From the NCBI GenBank assembly GCA_022732885.1, contig JAIJTS010000020.1, positions 1-24,832 on the forward strand: 24,832 nucleotides of DNA. Direction: 5' to 3'. The notes under the pieces were generated by a model that ran no database searches, was not told where the DNA came from, and saw only the letters and a list, made by a program, of their open reading frames with translations. Within the stretch, counting starts at the first letter, position 1; every line of letters starts with the position of its first letter. Origin of the DNA: Atopobium sp. (GTDB taxonomy: Bacteria > Actinomycetota > Coriobacteriia > Coriobacteriales > Atopobiaceae). The position numbers and the translations under genes were made by a program. This document shows, one piece after another, positions 5,907 to 14,518 of this stretch.

Positions 5907-7409
5907 TTAGTTATTTGAATTGCTGTTGGAATTCTGGTTGTTAGTTGTACCAGAAGTTCCGCTAGTTGTACTTGTTGACGTGCTGTTTGTTTGAGCTCCA
6001 GAGGCATTTGCTCCATTGCTATCGGCAGGCTTTGTACCTTGAATAGTTAAGGTACCAATGCCAGAAGCATTTGCATCAAATGGCTTAGCAGTACCATTAA
6101 CGGTAACCGAAACTGCGCCAGGAGTACCTGCAAGAACGCTCATGGAATCAGTGACGGTGTATGTCTGAGACCATGGACCAGTAATTGCATCAGCCTCAAC
6201 GCTCTTACCGTCAACAGTAATCTCAACCCAACTGGTTTGACCATCAGCAACAGTAACTACTACGGTAGTCTGCTTAGGAGTTTCGTCCTTCTTCTGCTCT
6301 GTTGTTGCGCTCTTAGAAGCATCGGCAGAATCCTTCTTAGAAGTATCCGTGTTGCTATTTGTGGTTGTTGAACTCTTTGAAGAATCAGTTGTTGAATTAT
6401 TAACACTTACTGTTTTTGTTGCAGCAGGCGTCGTGCGGGCTGACATACAAGAGCGAACACTAAACAGCAACACTGCAGTAATAATCACAACAACAAGAGC
6501 AAACACTGTAGCAATGGTACGTCCTGTATCAGAGAAGTAATTCTGAAGTGCTCCCATAATACCTGGTCTTTGAGGAGCACGACGTTGCTGAGCGGCAGCA
6601 CCTGATGGCTGACGACGTCGAACATTAGGCCTGTCTACCTGAGCTATATTTCTTGAGCCACGACGACCAGAAATAGTTGATGCACGCTCATAAGGGGCAG
6701 TTACATTGTCATAACGAAGATCATCAGTGTAATCGCTTGGAGCAACGGTTCTTCTGGTTACATCATCTTTGTAAGCTGGAATACTAACACCTGCAATGCC
6801 TACACGCCTACGCTGAACACCACCGCGTGTACGACTTGCCATGGTTTTCTGACGAGAAGCCTCTTCAATACCAGCATTGTAAGCATGACCTGTGGCATAG
6901 CGAGAATATGAGTAACCGCCAGCATCTTCTTCAGAAGCCTGAGCGCCTAAAGGCACGCCAGTCTGCCTAGAACGAACACCAGAAGTAGTTGCAAATGCGC
7001 CCATATCACCAGCTGGACCTCCCGATGTAGGGAGAAGACCGTGGTACTGTACATATGCCTTTGGTCTACTATCGGTCTCGTTTACCACGTCATAGCCAGC
7101 CATGCCTCGGCCAGACTGGGTATCACGCGTACGACGACGCAATTCATGTGAATAGGTGCCGTTCTCAAATTCGTAACTCTCTTCTTGGAAAAGATCTACA
7201 ATCTCACGCGGATTAAGCCCTAGGTAACGAGCATATGAAGAAAGCATTCCCTGAGCGTAACCGCTCTGAGGCATATTTTTAAAATCGCCTTCTTCGAAAG
7301 CAATAAGTGCCTGCTCTTTAAGGCGGAGAATCTTTGATGCTTGAGTAATAGAAAGTCCAAGCTGACGTCTACGTTCTACGAGCATCTCACTAAAACGAGG
7401 GCGTGGCAT
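5907..7409 (-). CDS. RodZ-like HTH membrane protein with a low-complexity extracellular tail
   Basis: The 500-residue protein has a RodZ-type layout. An N-terminal helix-turn-helix domain (about 5-80) contains ITQASKILRLKEQALIAFE and the family hallmark YAQGMLSSYARYLGL. A long Arg-, Gly- and Ser-rich cytoplasmic linker follows (about 85-295), then one membrane helix (about 298-318), a Ser/Thr/Lys-rich spacer, a small beta-rich domain (about 380-460, DUF4115-like) and a Ser/Thr/Asn/Gly tail (461-500). RodZ links the MreB cytoskeleton to the cell-wall machinery in rods; no mreB lies in this window, so the partner here is unknown. The start is two bases after the ftsK stop, with an AGGGAGG site inside ftsK. 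It corresponds in position to ymfM-type genes upstream of pgsA in bacilli. Domain calls rest on visible motifs, not a search. Confidence 0.85.
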   Translation of the reverse strand: MPRPRFSEMLVERRRQLGLSITQASKILRLKEQALIAFEEGDFKNMPQSGYAQGMLSSYARYLGLNPREIVDLFQEESYEFENGTYSHELRRRTRDTQSGRGMAGYDVVNETDSRPKAYVQYHGLLPTSGGPAGDMGAFATTSGVRSRQTGVPLGAQASEEDAGGYSYSRYATGHAYNAGIEEASRQKTMASRTRGGVQRRRVGIAGVSIPAYKDDVTRRTVAPSDYTDDLRYDNVTAPYERASTISGRRGSRNIAQVDRPNVRRRQPSGAAAQQRRAPQRPGIMGALQNYFSDTGRTIATVFALVVVIITAVLLFSVRSCMSARTTPAATKTVSVNNSTTDSSKSSTTTNSNTDTSKKDSADASKSATTEQKKDETPKQTTVVVTVADGQTSWVEITVDGKSVEADAITGPWSQTYTVTDSMSVLAGTPGAVSVTVNGTAKPFDANASGIGTLTIQGTKPADSNGANASGAQTNSTSTSTTSGTSGTTNNQNSNSNSNN

Positions 7410-7411
7410 GC

Positions 7412-9904
7412 TTACTCTACCTCCCTATAGGCTGCGTCTTGAACTTTGAGTTCTTCAAGAGCTTCTTTATCAATAAGAACTTCTCGAGGCTTTGATCCGT
7501 TAGCTGGGCCAACAACACCTTTTGCCTCAAGCATATCCATAATTCTACCAGCACGAGCATACCCAACAGAGAGTGCTCTTTGCAAACTAGATGTTGAACC
7601 TAACTGAGAATCCACAATGATGCGGGCAGCCTCCCAAATCAGAGGATCGTCTGCCTGTGCCATACCGCCAACTCCACCAACGCCATCAGCCTGTGTTGGA
7701 GTTGCAACGGTCAAAATATTGTCGTGATATTCGGCCACACGCTGAGTACGAATGTACTTAACGGTTTCCTCGATTTCCTCGTCAGAGACCCAACAACCCT
7801 GAGCGCGGTTAGGCTTCTTACCACGAAGCTTAACAAGCATGTCACCTTTGCCTAACAGCTGCTCAGCGCCCTTTTGATCCAGAATAATGCGGGAGTTCAA
7901 AGAGTTATCAACTGAGAGTGCAACACGGTTATCAATGTTTGCGCGAATCAGACCAGTTACAACGTCAGCAGAAGGACGCTGCGTTGCAACAATCAGGTGA
8001 ATACCTGCAGCACGACCAAGCTGAGCAATACGAACAATGGAAGACTCAACGTCTTTGCCAGCAACCATCATAAGGTCAGCAAGCTCGTCGATGACAATGA
8101 CAAAGTACGGCATGTGCTTTGGAGGATTCTCCATGTCAGCGTACTTATCGCCATCAACATTTCTGTTGTACGTCTTAATGTCACGCACCTTATAGTGCTC
8201 AAATACCTTTAGGCGGCGCTCCATCTCAGTGACGCCCCACTGAAGAGCGCTTGCTGCTTGCCTTGGCTCAGTAACAACTGGCACGTACAGGTGAGGAAGG
8301 CCAGCGTAGCCTGTAAACTCGACGCGCTTTGGGTCAACCATAATAAGACGGACTTGCTCAGGAGTTGCGCGCATGAGCATAGACATGACAATGGCGTTGA
8401 GCAGGACAGACTTACCAGAACCGGTAGTACCTGCTACCAGCAAGTGAGGAAGGCTGGCAAGATCAACAACAATTGGCTTGCCCTCAGAATCACGACCAAA
8501 GGCGCACTCAAGAGGTCCGCCTTTTGCAAACGGAAGAACGTCAGCTAAGTTGACTGCCTGGGCTTTCTCGTTAGGAATCTCAATACCAACCAAAGAAGTT
8601 CCAGGAATTGGAGCAAAAATACGAACAGATTTTGCCGCAAGTGAAAGCGCAATATCGTCCTCAAGATTAGTGATCTTGTTGACGCGCTCGCCCTCGCCCA
8701 TCGAAATCTTAAACGTAGTAACAGAAGGACCCGCAGTCCAACCAACTACCTGGCTCGAAAGACCAAACTCCTCAAGCGTGGCCTGGAGCCTCTGTGCGGT
8801 AGCCTCAAGCTCATCATCGCTGACAGCAGAAGTGGCCGAGTTCTTGTTTGTCTTCAAAATGGTAAATGGAGGCAACTCATACGATTCATCGTCATCGCCG
8901 GGCCTTTTGAGCTGGTCAGGTGTGGCGAGAAAATCAGGTGTCGTTTTAGCTTTGCTCTTAGGTTTAGCCTGTTTTGTTGTAGGAGCAACCTCAGCTACAG
9001 CGGCATCGTTTTTCTCGACAACTGCATCATCTGGCTGGTCATTCTTTTTAGAGCGCAGCTTGTTCTTGGCTTTATCAATGAGCGTAGTAGGAGCGTCTCC
9101 TGCGTCCTCTTGCGCCTCTTCTTCCTCATAAAGACGGGCGTCACGCTTGATGACAGAAGTTTTACGATTACCCAGATAGGTGGTCTCCCCTTCACCAGTC
9201 TCATCAAAGAGAGAAGACTGGCTGTTGGAACCACGTCTACCCTGCTTCTTTGCAGGTAGTGGAGCATTTGCTGCGTAGAGAGCCTCTTCTTTTGCAAGAG
9301 CACGCTCTTCTTTACGGTAACGATGATTCTCACGCGCTTCATCTAAGCGGAAACTTACACGCTCAACCATGTCAGAAATAGAAAATCCGCAGATAACAAC
9401 GCCAGCAATAATAAAACCAACTAAAAGAACATTGCCCACCACGCGACCAACAAAGCGCAGCAAAACCCAAGCAATACCACCGCCCACATAACCACCAGCG
9501 GCCTCTAAGACTTTTGTGCCCAGAAGCATATCTGGAGCAGCCTCAGCGCCTGGGAAGTTAAGTGAGATTAGAGCAAGAGCAGCCAGAACATCCAGTGTTA
9601 GACCAATAGCAATACGCGTAGAGATTCCCTGATCATCACGCATAAAGAAAGTCATAGCAAAGACAAATACTGCAATGGGAAAAAGCAGCGCTCCCGTACC
9701 AAAGCACAGTTTGAGTCCATGGCCCATCGCGCTGGTAATGACAGCATTAGAAGGGACAATAATGGACAAAAACATGGCAATAGCAACCACCGCAAGAACA
9801 ACACCAATGATGTCGTTTTGCAGCGGGCTCAAGCCTACTGCCTGGGCGGAAGCGGCGTTTCTAGAATTTCTTTTTGCTGCGTTTGAAGTGCGTTTAGAGG
9901 GCAT
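7412..9904 (-). CDS. ftsK: DNA translocase FtsK/SpoIIIE
   Basis: FtsK is a septal DNA pump that moves chromosome termini and supports dimer resolution at division. Using the ATG at 9904 it is 830 residues. Four membrane helices lie near 31-50, 67-87, 97-116 and 156-174. A charged linker follows (about 185-340), then the motor with Walker A AGTTGSGKS (491-499) and Walker B VIVIDELADLM. The C-terminal gamma winged-helix domain (SLQRALSVGYARAGRIMDML region) would read DNA polarity sequences. The chosen start has a GGAGGT site (9914-9919) that overlaps the rnj stop; a start at 9964 would overlap rnj by 55 bases without a good site. It is the second gene of the rnj-to-cinA unit. Confidence 0.96.
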   Translation of the reverse strand: MPSKRTSNAAKRNSRNAASAQAVGLSPLQNDIIGVVLAVVAIAMFLSIIVPSNAVITSAMGHGLKLCFGTGALLFPIAVFVFAMTFFMRDDQGISTRIAIGLTLDVLAALALISLNFPGAEAAPDMLLGTKVLEAAGGYVGGGIAWVLLRFVGRVVGNVLLVGFIIAGVVICGFSISDMVERVSFRLDEARENHRYRKEERALAKEEALYAANAPLPAKKQGRRGSNSQSSLFDETGEGETTYLGNRKTSVIKRDARLYEEEEAQEDAGDAPTTLIDKAKNKLRSKKNDQPDDAVVEKNDAAVAEVAPTTKQAKPKSKAKTTPDFLATPDQLKRPGDDDESYELPPFTILKTNKNSATSAVSDDELEATAQRLQATLEEFGLSSQVVGWTAGPSVTTFKISMGEGERVNKITNLEDDIALSLAAKSVRIFAPIPGTSLVGIEIPNEKAQAVNLADVLPFAKGGPLECAFGRDSEGKPIVVDLASLPHLLVAGTTGSGKSVLLNAIVMSMLMRATPEQVRLIMVDPKRVEFTGYAGLPHLYVPVVTEPRQAASALQWGVTEMERRLKVFEHYKVRDIKTYNRNVDGDKYADMENPPKHMPYFVIVIDELADLMMVAGKDVESSIVRIAQLGRAAGIHLIVATQRPSADVVTGLIRANIDNRVALSVDNSLNSRIILDQKGAEQLLGKGDMLVKLRGKKPNRAQGCWVSDEEIEETVKYIRTQRVAEYHDNILTVATPTQADGVGGVGGMAQADDPLIWEAARIIVDSQLGSTSSLQRALSVGYARAGRIMDMLEAKGVVGPANGSKPREVLIDKEALEELKVQDAAYREVE

Positions 9905-9909
9905 TGGGC

Positions 9910-11574
9910 TTATACCTCCATAATGACCGGAATAACCATTGGTCGAGTACGAGTTTTGCTCCAAAGGAAGTTAGAAAGGGCATTACGAACGCTCTTTCTC
10001 ATGGCTTCAATATTTGCGCCTTCAGACTTAGAGGCCTTCTCAATTGAATTTCTCACAAGATTTTGAGCGTCATTCATAAGCTCATCGTCATCAGCAAATG
10101 AAACACCACGGCCAGAAATCTCAACAACACCTGGCTTGAGGTTACGACCAACAAGGGTTACCACAGCTGTGACAATACCATCCTGAGAAAGACGCTGACG
10201 GTCACGAAGAACAACAGGGTTAGCATCAGTGACAGAAAGGCCATCAACGTACACTACGCCAGACTCAACTGTCTTACCACGCGTGACCTTGCCGTTTCTC
10301 ATTTCAAGTGTGTCGCCATTGTCTAGAATAAAAATACGGTTAGCAGGAACACCCATTTGCTGGGCAAGTTCTGCATGGGCACGCAGGTGAACAGCCTCAC
10401 CGTGGACAGGCATGAAGTTCTTTGGACGAGCCATACCAAGCATGAGCTTGAGCTCTTCCTGGCTACCATGGCCAGAAACGTGAACTAGCGCCTTTGACTT
10501 ATCATAAATCTCGCAACCAATCTTAGAAAGTGCGTTGATGATGGACTGAACGCTCTTCTCGTTACCTGGAACAGGAGTTGCAGAGATGATTACGGTGTCC
10601 TGAGGACGGATAGAAAGCGACTTGTGCTCTCCGTTTGCCATGCGAGCCAAAGCACTCAGAGGCTCTCCCTGAGAACCAGTACACAGCACAACAATGCGGT
10701 CATCAGCAAGTTTATCAACATCGTAAGCATCGATAATGTCTTTGTCCGCAATGTTGAGGTAACCAAGCTCACGCGCAACCTTAGTATTGGTAATCATAGA
10801 GCGGCCAGTAACAACAACCTTACGCTTTACTGCGACAGAGGCATCGCACACCTGTTGAAGACGGTGAATGTGGCTTGAGAACGACGCCACAAAGACGCGA
10901 CCGGTGGCATTTTTGATGATGTGACGAAGCGCTGCACCAACAGAAGCCTCAGATGGGGTCATGCCTGGGCGGTTGGCGTTTGTGGAGTCAGAAAGCAGCA
11001 GGTCAAGGCCCTCGGAGCCAAACTTGGTAATAGCAGCATAATTAGGACGCACGCCATCAATAGGAGTCTGATCAAGCTTAAAGTCTCCGGAGTGAATAAG
11101 CGTTCCTGCAGGAGTCTTCATGTGAATGCCAAAAGCTGCAGGAATAGAGTGAGTCATCGAGAAGAACGTGATGTCAAAGGCGCCAAGCTGGACCTTTGAA
11201 CCATCAGTAACCTCGCGAAGCTTAGTGCCCACAATCTTGTGCTCAGCAAGCTTGCCTTCAATAAAGCCAAGCGAGAGCTTGCTGGAATAGATTGGAACCT
11301 TACGAGTAAGATCCATAAGCAGATACGGAAGAGCACCAATATGATCTTCATGACCGTGGGTAATCAAAATACCGCGAAGCTTATCTTCATTTTCTAGTAC
11401 ATACGTGTAGTCTGGTAAAACTAGGTCAATACCAGGCTGTTCGTCATCTGGGAACATCAAACCGGCATCAACAAGCACCATATCATTACCGTATTCAAAA
11501 ACGGTCATGTTCTTGCCAATGCCATCAAGTCCGCCCATAGGAATGACTTTAAGAGCTGGGTCTTTCTTAGGCAT
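9910..11574 (-). CDS. rnj: Ribonuclease J
   Basis: RNase J is a metallo-beta-lactamase/beta-CASP ribonuclease with 5'-3' exonuclease and endonuclease activity in rRNA maturation and mRNA decay. The 554-residue protein shows the zinc motif THGHEDHIG (H73, H75, D77, H78), an IHSGDFKLD segment with the metal-binding Asp, and the beta-CASP motif HVSGHGSQEE followed by PVHGE. Length and the C-terminal domain are normal for RNase J. The ATG has an AAAGGA site about 11 bases upstream. It opens a transcription unit after the pnp terminator and sits directly upstream of ftsK, an arrangement also common in actinobacteria. RNase Y and PNPase, usual partners in decay, are in the same window. RNase J1 versus J2 cannot be told from one copy. 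Confidence 0.96.
   Translation of the reverse strand: MPKKDPALKVIPMGGLDGIGKNMTVFEYGNDMVLVDAGLMFPDDEQPGIDLVLPDYTYVLENEDKLRGILITHGHEDHIGALPYLLMDLTRKVPIYSSKLSLGFIEGKLAEHKIVGTKLREVTDGSKVQLGAFDITFFSMTHSIPAAFGIHMKTPAGTLIHSGDFKLDQTPIDGVRPNYAAITKFGSEGLDLLLSDSTNANRPGMTPSEASVGAALRHIIKNATGRVFVASFSSHIHRLQQVCDASVAVKRKVVVTGRSMITNTKVARELGYLNIADKDIIDAYDVDKLADDRIVVLCTGSQGEPLSALARMANGEHKSLSIRPQDTVIISATPVPGNEKSVQSIINALSKIGCEIYDKSKALVHVSGHGSQEELKLMLGMARPKNFMPVHGEAVHLRAHAELAQQMGVPANRIFILDNGDTLEMRNGKVTRGKTVESGVVYVDGLSVTDANPVVLRDRQRLSQDGIVTAVVTLVGRNLKPGVVEISGRGVSFADDDELMNDAQNLVRNSIEKASKSEGANIEAMRKSVRNALSNFLWSKTRTRPMVIPVIMEV
9914..9919 (-). promoter_or_regulatory. Ribosome site that fixes the ftsK start
   Basis: GGAGGT lies nine bases before the ATG at 9904 and also encodes the last residues of RNase J next to its TAA stop. 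This supports the 830-residue FtsK over the longer frame. Confidence 0.75.
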
Positions 11575-11607
11575 TAAAACGTTTTCCTTTCAAAAACTTT
11601 CTATAAC

Positions 11608-11630
11608 AGACGCTACCCAAAGGGCCGTCT
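11608..11630 (-). other. Hairpin in the rnj leader
   Basis: Outer arms AGACG/CGTCT enclose an inner CCC/GGG pair with a three-base loop. It lies about 34 bases upstream of the rnj start and lacks a T tail. A leader structure before an RNase gene could be an autoregulation site; this is inference. Confidence 0.4.
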
Positions 11631-11663
11631 ACAAGACTTTTTGCAAAATCTACATGTTGTTTG

Positions 11664-11669
11664 ATTATA
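11664..11669 (-). promoter_or_regulatory. Candidate -10 element for rnj
   Basis: A perfect TATAAT on the minus strand, in the AT-rich gap between the pnp terminator and rnj, would start the message near 11657. No good -35 is seen at 16-18 bases, so this is a weak call. It is supported mainly by the upstream terminator, which makes a new promoter here likely. Confidence 0.4.
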
Positions 11670-11730
11670 TAAAAAATCAGCACGTATTACGCTATATATT
11701 CCAAAAGAATCAAAATCTCAACAGAATAAC

Positions 11731-11762
11731 AAGAGAGCTCCGATATACATCGAAGCTCTCTT
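11731..11762 (-). terminator. Intrinsic terminator after pnp
   Basis: A 14-pair stem with a single mismatch and a four-base loop (arms at 11731-11744 and 11749-11762, containing GAGAGCT/AGCTCTC). On the minus strand it is followed by TTATTCTGTT, a moderate T-rich tail. It starts about 60 bases after the pnp stop and isolates pnp from rnj. Confidence 0.75.
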
Positions 11763-11821
11763 CATTACTTCATGTGAGTAAGGTCTCGTATGGCGAGAAA
11801 CCCTTTGAGTGTAAGCGTGCC

Positions 11822-14020
11822 TTATGCGTCGTGATGACGGCGTGGCTGCCTACGCTCAGAGTTAGCGTTGTCGTTCTGGCGACGTGGGCGATGCTCCTCA
11901 TGATCCTTCTTTGGAGCACCCTGTGGTGCCTCTGGCTTATCAAGACGGTCAAGAGAAATCTTGCCCTTCTCGTCTACCTCAAGGACCTTGACCTTAACCT
12001 CATCGCCAACAGCCAGGACATCCTCGACCTTCTCGACACGTCCCTGTGCAACGCGGGAAATGTGAAGCAGACCGTCTTTACCAGGAAGAAGCTCAACGAA
12101 GGCGCCGAATGGCTGAAGACCAACAACGCGTCCTGTATACTCCTCGCCTACCTCTGGAACCTTGACGATAGCCTTGATGCGCTCTGCAGCAGCCTCAGCA
12201 GAACCGTTGGTACCAGCGATAAAGACGGTACCGTCCTCCTGAATGTCAACGGTTGCACCCGTATCCTCCTGGATTCCGCGGATAACCTTGCCACCAGAGC
12301 CAATGACGTCGCGAATCTTATCGGTTGGAATAGAAAGTGAGATGATCTGTGGAGCGGTCTCCTTAGTCTCAGTACGAGGTGCAGGAATCTGCTCAAGCAT
12401 CTTGTTCAGAATGAACATACGGCCCTCTTGAGCCTGGAGAAGTGCGCTGCGCAGAATCTCTGGAGTAAGGCCAGTAGCCTTGTTGTCCATCTGCATTGCA
12501 GTAATACCTTTGGTGGTACCGCAGACCTTGAAGTCCATGTCGCCGAGGAAGTCCTCAAGACCCTGGATATCAGTAAGAACAACGGTCTTGCCGTTCTCCT
12601 GGATAAGACCCATTGCAACACCAGAAACAGGACGCTTCAGAGGAACGCCTGCGTCCATAAGGGAAAGTGTGGAACCGCAGGTAGAAGCCATGGAAGAAGA
12701 ACCATTGGACTCCATTACCTCAGAGACTACGCGGATGGTGTAAGGGAACTCTTCCTCAGAAGGGATAACAGGCAGAAGCGCGCGCTCTGCAAGAGCTCCG
12801 TGACCAATCTCACGACGCTTTGGACTGCCCATACGGCCAGTCTCACCGGTGCAGAATGGTGGGAAGTTGTAGTGGTGAATGTAGCGCTTGCCATCCATTG
12901 GCTCAATAGTGTCAAGACGCTGCCACTCGTTGAGCATGCCAAGTGTACAAATGGAAAGAACCTGGGTCTGACCACGCTGGAAAAGACCAGAACCGTGAAC
13001 AAGAGGCAGGTAGTCAGGCTTGACCATGATTGGACGAATCTCGTTAGCCACACGGCCGTCAACACGCTCACCGGTCTCAACAACCATAACGCGCATAGCA
13101 TGCTTCTCAAGACCCTTGAGCTCAACGGCAATAGCGCGGCTCCAAAGCTCCTGCTCCTCCTCGGTAAACTGAGCCTTAATCTCGTCCATCAAGTCAGCAA
13201 CCTTCTGCATACGGGACTGCTTATCAGCATCCTTAAGAGCAGCGCTCATCTGGTCATAGTAAGCAAAGATGCGGTCGTGAACCTCAGCGATTGGCTCGTC
13301 AAGGATGTACTCGCGCTTAACGATAGGACCGTTAACCTCTTCCCACTTAGCAATGAACTTCTTCTGCTCCTCGCAAAATGCTGCAATTGCCTCCTGGCCA
13401 AATGCCATAGCAGAGAGCATGTCCTCTTCGGAAATCTCATCTGCACCAGCCTCAAGCATGGAAATGAAGGTTGAAGAACCGCCAAGCTCAAGGTCAAGGT
13501 CAGAGTGATCGCGCTCTTCATAGGTTGGGTTAACTAGGAACTCACCAGTATCAGCGTTGCGACCAATGCGGACGCAAGCAAGTGGTCCCTCAAAAGGAAC
13601 GCCACCAACAGCCAGAGCAGCAGATGCGCCCATGACAGAGATGGTATCAACAGCGTTTACCTGATCAGCAACAAGAGAAGTTGCAACAATCTGAACCTCA
13701 TTGCGGAAGCCATCTGGGAAGGATGGGCGCAGAGGACGGTCAATCATACGAGCAGTAAGGGTTGCCTTCTCAGATGGACGAGCCTCACGCTTGAGATATC
13801 CACCAGGAACGCGACCAACTGCGTACATTTTCTCAATAAAATCAACAGTCAGTGGGAAGAAGTCGTAATCCTTACGCTCCTTGGAAACCACTGCAGTGAG
13901 AAGTACGGTGGAATCGCCGCACTTAACGATACAGGCACCAGTTGCCTGCTTTGCGAGCTCACCAGCCTCAAGGGTGTAGTGCTTACCATAGAGGTCAAAT
14001 TCGTGAGTTACTTTAGTCAT
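11822..14020 (-). CDS. pnp: Polyribonucleotide nucleotidyltransferase (PNPase)
   Basis: PNPase is a phosphorolytic 3'-5' exoribonuclease that degrades mRNA and can add tails. The 732-residue protein has two RNase PH-like cores (about 1-220 and 310-540) joined by a helical region, a KH domain (RDVIGSGGKVIRGI, about 566-622) and an S1 domain (EYTGRVVGLQPFGAFVELL, about 627-694). It ends in a basic, His- and Arg-rich tail of about 38 residues, perhaps an RNA- or partner-binding extension. N-terminal VGRVPGGYLKREARPSE and the second-core TMDFK-like segment (GDMDFKVCGT) are typical. The ATG has a GAGGAAAG site. It lies downstream of rpsO, the classic rpsO-pnp order, with two hairpins between them. 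Confidence 0.98.
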   Translation of the reverse strand: MTKVTHEFDLYGKHYTLEAGELAKQATGACIVKCGDSTVLLTAVVSKERKDYDFFPLTVDFIEKMYAVGRVPGGYLKREARPSEKATLTARMIDRPLRPSFPDGFRNEVQIVATSLVADQVNAVDTISVMGASAALAVGGVPFEGPLACVRIGRNADTGEFLVNPTYEERDHSDLDLELGGSSTFISMLEAGADEISEEDMLSAMAFGQEAIAAFCEEQKKFIAKWEEVNGPIVKREYILDEPIAEVHDRIFAYYDQMSAALKDADKQSRMQKVADLMDEIKAQFTEEEQELWSRAIAVELKGLEKHAMRVMVVETGERVDGRVANEIRPIMVKPDYLPLVHGSGLFQRGQTQVLSICTLGMLNEWQRLDTIEPMDGKRYIHHYNFPPFCTGETGRMGSPKRREIGHGALAERALLPVIPSEEEFPYTIRVVSEVMESNGSSSMASTCGSTLSLMDAGVPLKRPVSGVAMGLIQENGKTVVLTDIQGLEDFLGDMDFKVCGTTKGITAMQMDNKATGLTPEILRSALLQAQEGRMFILNKMLEQIPAPRTETKETAPQIISLSIPTDKIRDVIGSGGKVIRGIQEDTGATVDIQEDGTVFIAGTNGSAEAAAERIKAIVKVPEVGEEYTGRVVGLQPFGAFVELLPGKDGLLHISRVAQGRVEKVEDVLAVGDEVKVKVLEVDEKGKISLDRLDKPEAPQGAPKKDHEEHRPRRQNDNANSERRQPRRHHDA

Positions 14021-14038
14021 TTCTTTCCTCTTCTATCT

Positions 14039-14060
14039 CCGTTTGCCCCATTGCAAACGG
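14039..14060 (-). promoter_or_regulatory. Hairpin in the pnp leader
   Basis: Perfect eight-pair stem CCGTTTGC/GCAAACGG with a six-base loop, 18 bases upstream of the pnp ATG. It has no T tail. In enterobacteria a stem in this position is cut by RNase III and used by PNPase to repress itself; whether this one works that way is inference. Confidence 0.6.
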
Positions 14061-14073
14061 GCCTCAAACATAA

Positions 14074-14093
14074 AGGGCGCCAGACGGCGCCCT
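14074..14093 (-). terminator. Hairpin terminator or attenuator between rpsO and pnp
   Basis: Perfect eight-pair GC-rich stem AGGGCGCC/GGCGCCCT with a four-base loop, 11 bases after the rpsO stop, followed by TTTATGTTT. It may terminate part of the rpsO transcripts and let some through to pnp. The tail is short, so full termination is uncertain. Confidence 0.65.
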
Positions 14094-14104
14094 AAAAAGC
14101 CAAC

Positions 14105-14383
14105 TTACTGGATGTTGTCGCGGATACCCAGAGAAGCAATAAGAGTACGGTACTCTTCAATGTCGTTCGACTTGATGTAAGAAAGAAGACGACGACGCTT
14201 ACCAACGAGCATCAGAAGACCACGACGAGTGTGGAAGTCCTTCTGGTGGGACTTCATGTGATCGGTGAGCTGACGAATACGCTCAGTAAGAAGAGCAACC
14301 TGAACCTGCGCGGAACCGGAGTCCTTCTCGTCCTTGCCGTACTGCTTGATGAGCTCAGCCTTACGATCCTTAGTTACTGCCAT
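14105..14383 (-). CDS. rpsO: 30S ribosomal protein S15
   Basis: S15 binds the central domain of 16S rRNA early in small-subunit assembly. The 92-residue protein is close to the usual 89. Family segments are present: GSAQVQVALLTERIRQLTDH, HTRRGLLMLVGKRRRLL and a C-terminal YRTLIASLGIR. The ATG has an AAGGCGG ribosome site. It is preceded by a 135-base leader after recO and followed by a terminator-like hairpin before pnp. Self-regulation by leader binding is known in other bacteria; a matching structure was not proven here. Confidence 0.98.
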   Translation of the reverse strand: MAVTKDRKAELIKQYGKDEKDSGSAQVQVALLTERIRQLTDHMKSHQKDFHTRRGLLMLVGKRRRLLSYIKSNDIEEYRTLIASLGIRDNIQ

Positions 14384-14518
14384 AATAAACCGCCTTTCGC
14401 GTTGAATACTCCTTGTACTGAGAAGGTAGCCGGCAGTGACTAGCCCCTAAGAACAAGGAAATAACCTTTAAAAGGATACCAGTTACTGGTGAACATTGCT
14501 AGTAAAAATCCACTTCAG
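14384..14518 (-). promoter_or_regulatory. rpsO leader with short palindromes
   Basis: The 135-base gap between recO and rpsO contains two small inverted repeats: ACCAGT/ACTGGT around one base (14478-14490) and CCTTT/AAAGG around one base (14465-14475). The first, read as a five-pair stem with a TAA loop, is followed by ATCCTTTT on the minus strand and could be a weak recO terminator. I could not find a convincing promoter pair, although a ribosomal protein gene here might be expected to have one. Confidence 0.35.

Noticed and set aside
8478..9131. 217-codon plus-strand frame opposite ftsK
   Set aside because: It is a Ser- and Ala-rich low-complexity translation of the antisense of the FtsK linker and motor, with no supporting start signals.
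7412..9964. Longer FtsK starting at 9964
   Set aside because: It would overlap rnj by 55 bases. The ATG at 9904 has a GGAGGT site and fits the usual FtsK N-terminus just before the membrane helices.
11507..12340. 277-codon plus-strand frame spanning the rnj start, the gap and the pnp end
   Set aside because: It crosses two real genes and a terminator on the other strand and has no family motif. It is a chance open frame.
12428..13474. 348-codon open frame on the plus strand opposite pnp
   Set aside because: It lies wholly antisense to the well-conserved pnp gene, shows no recognisable domain, and has no good ribosome site. It is a mirror of codon bias in pnp.
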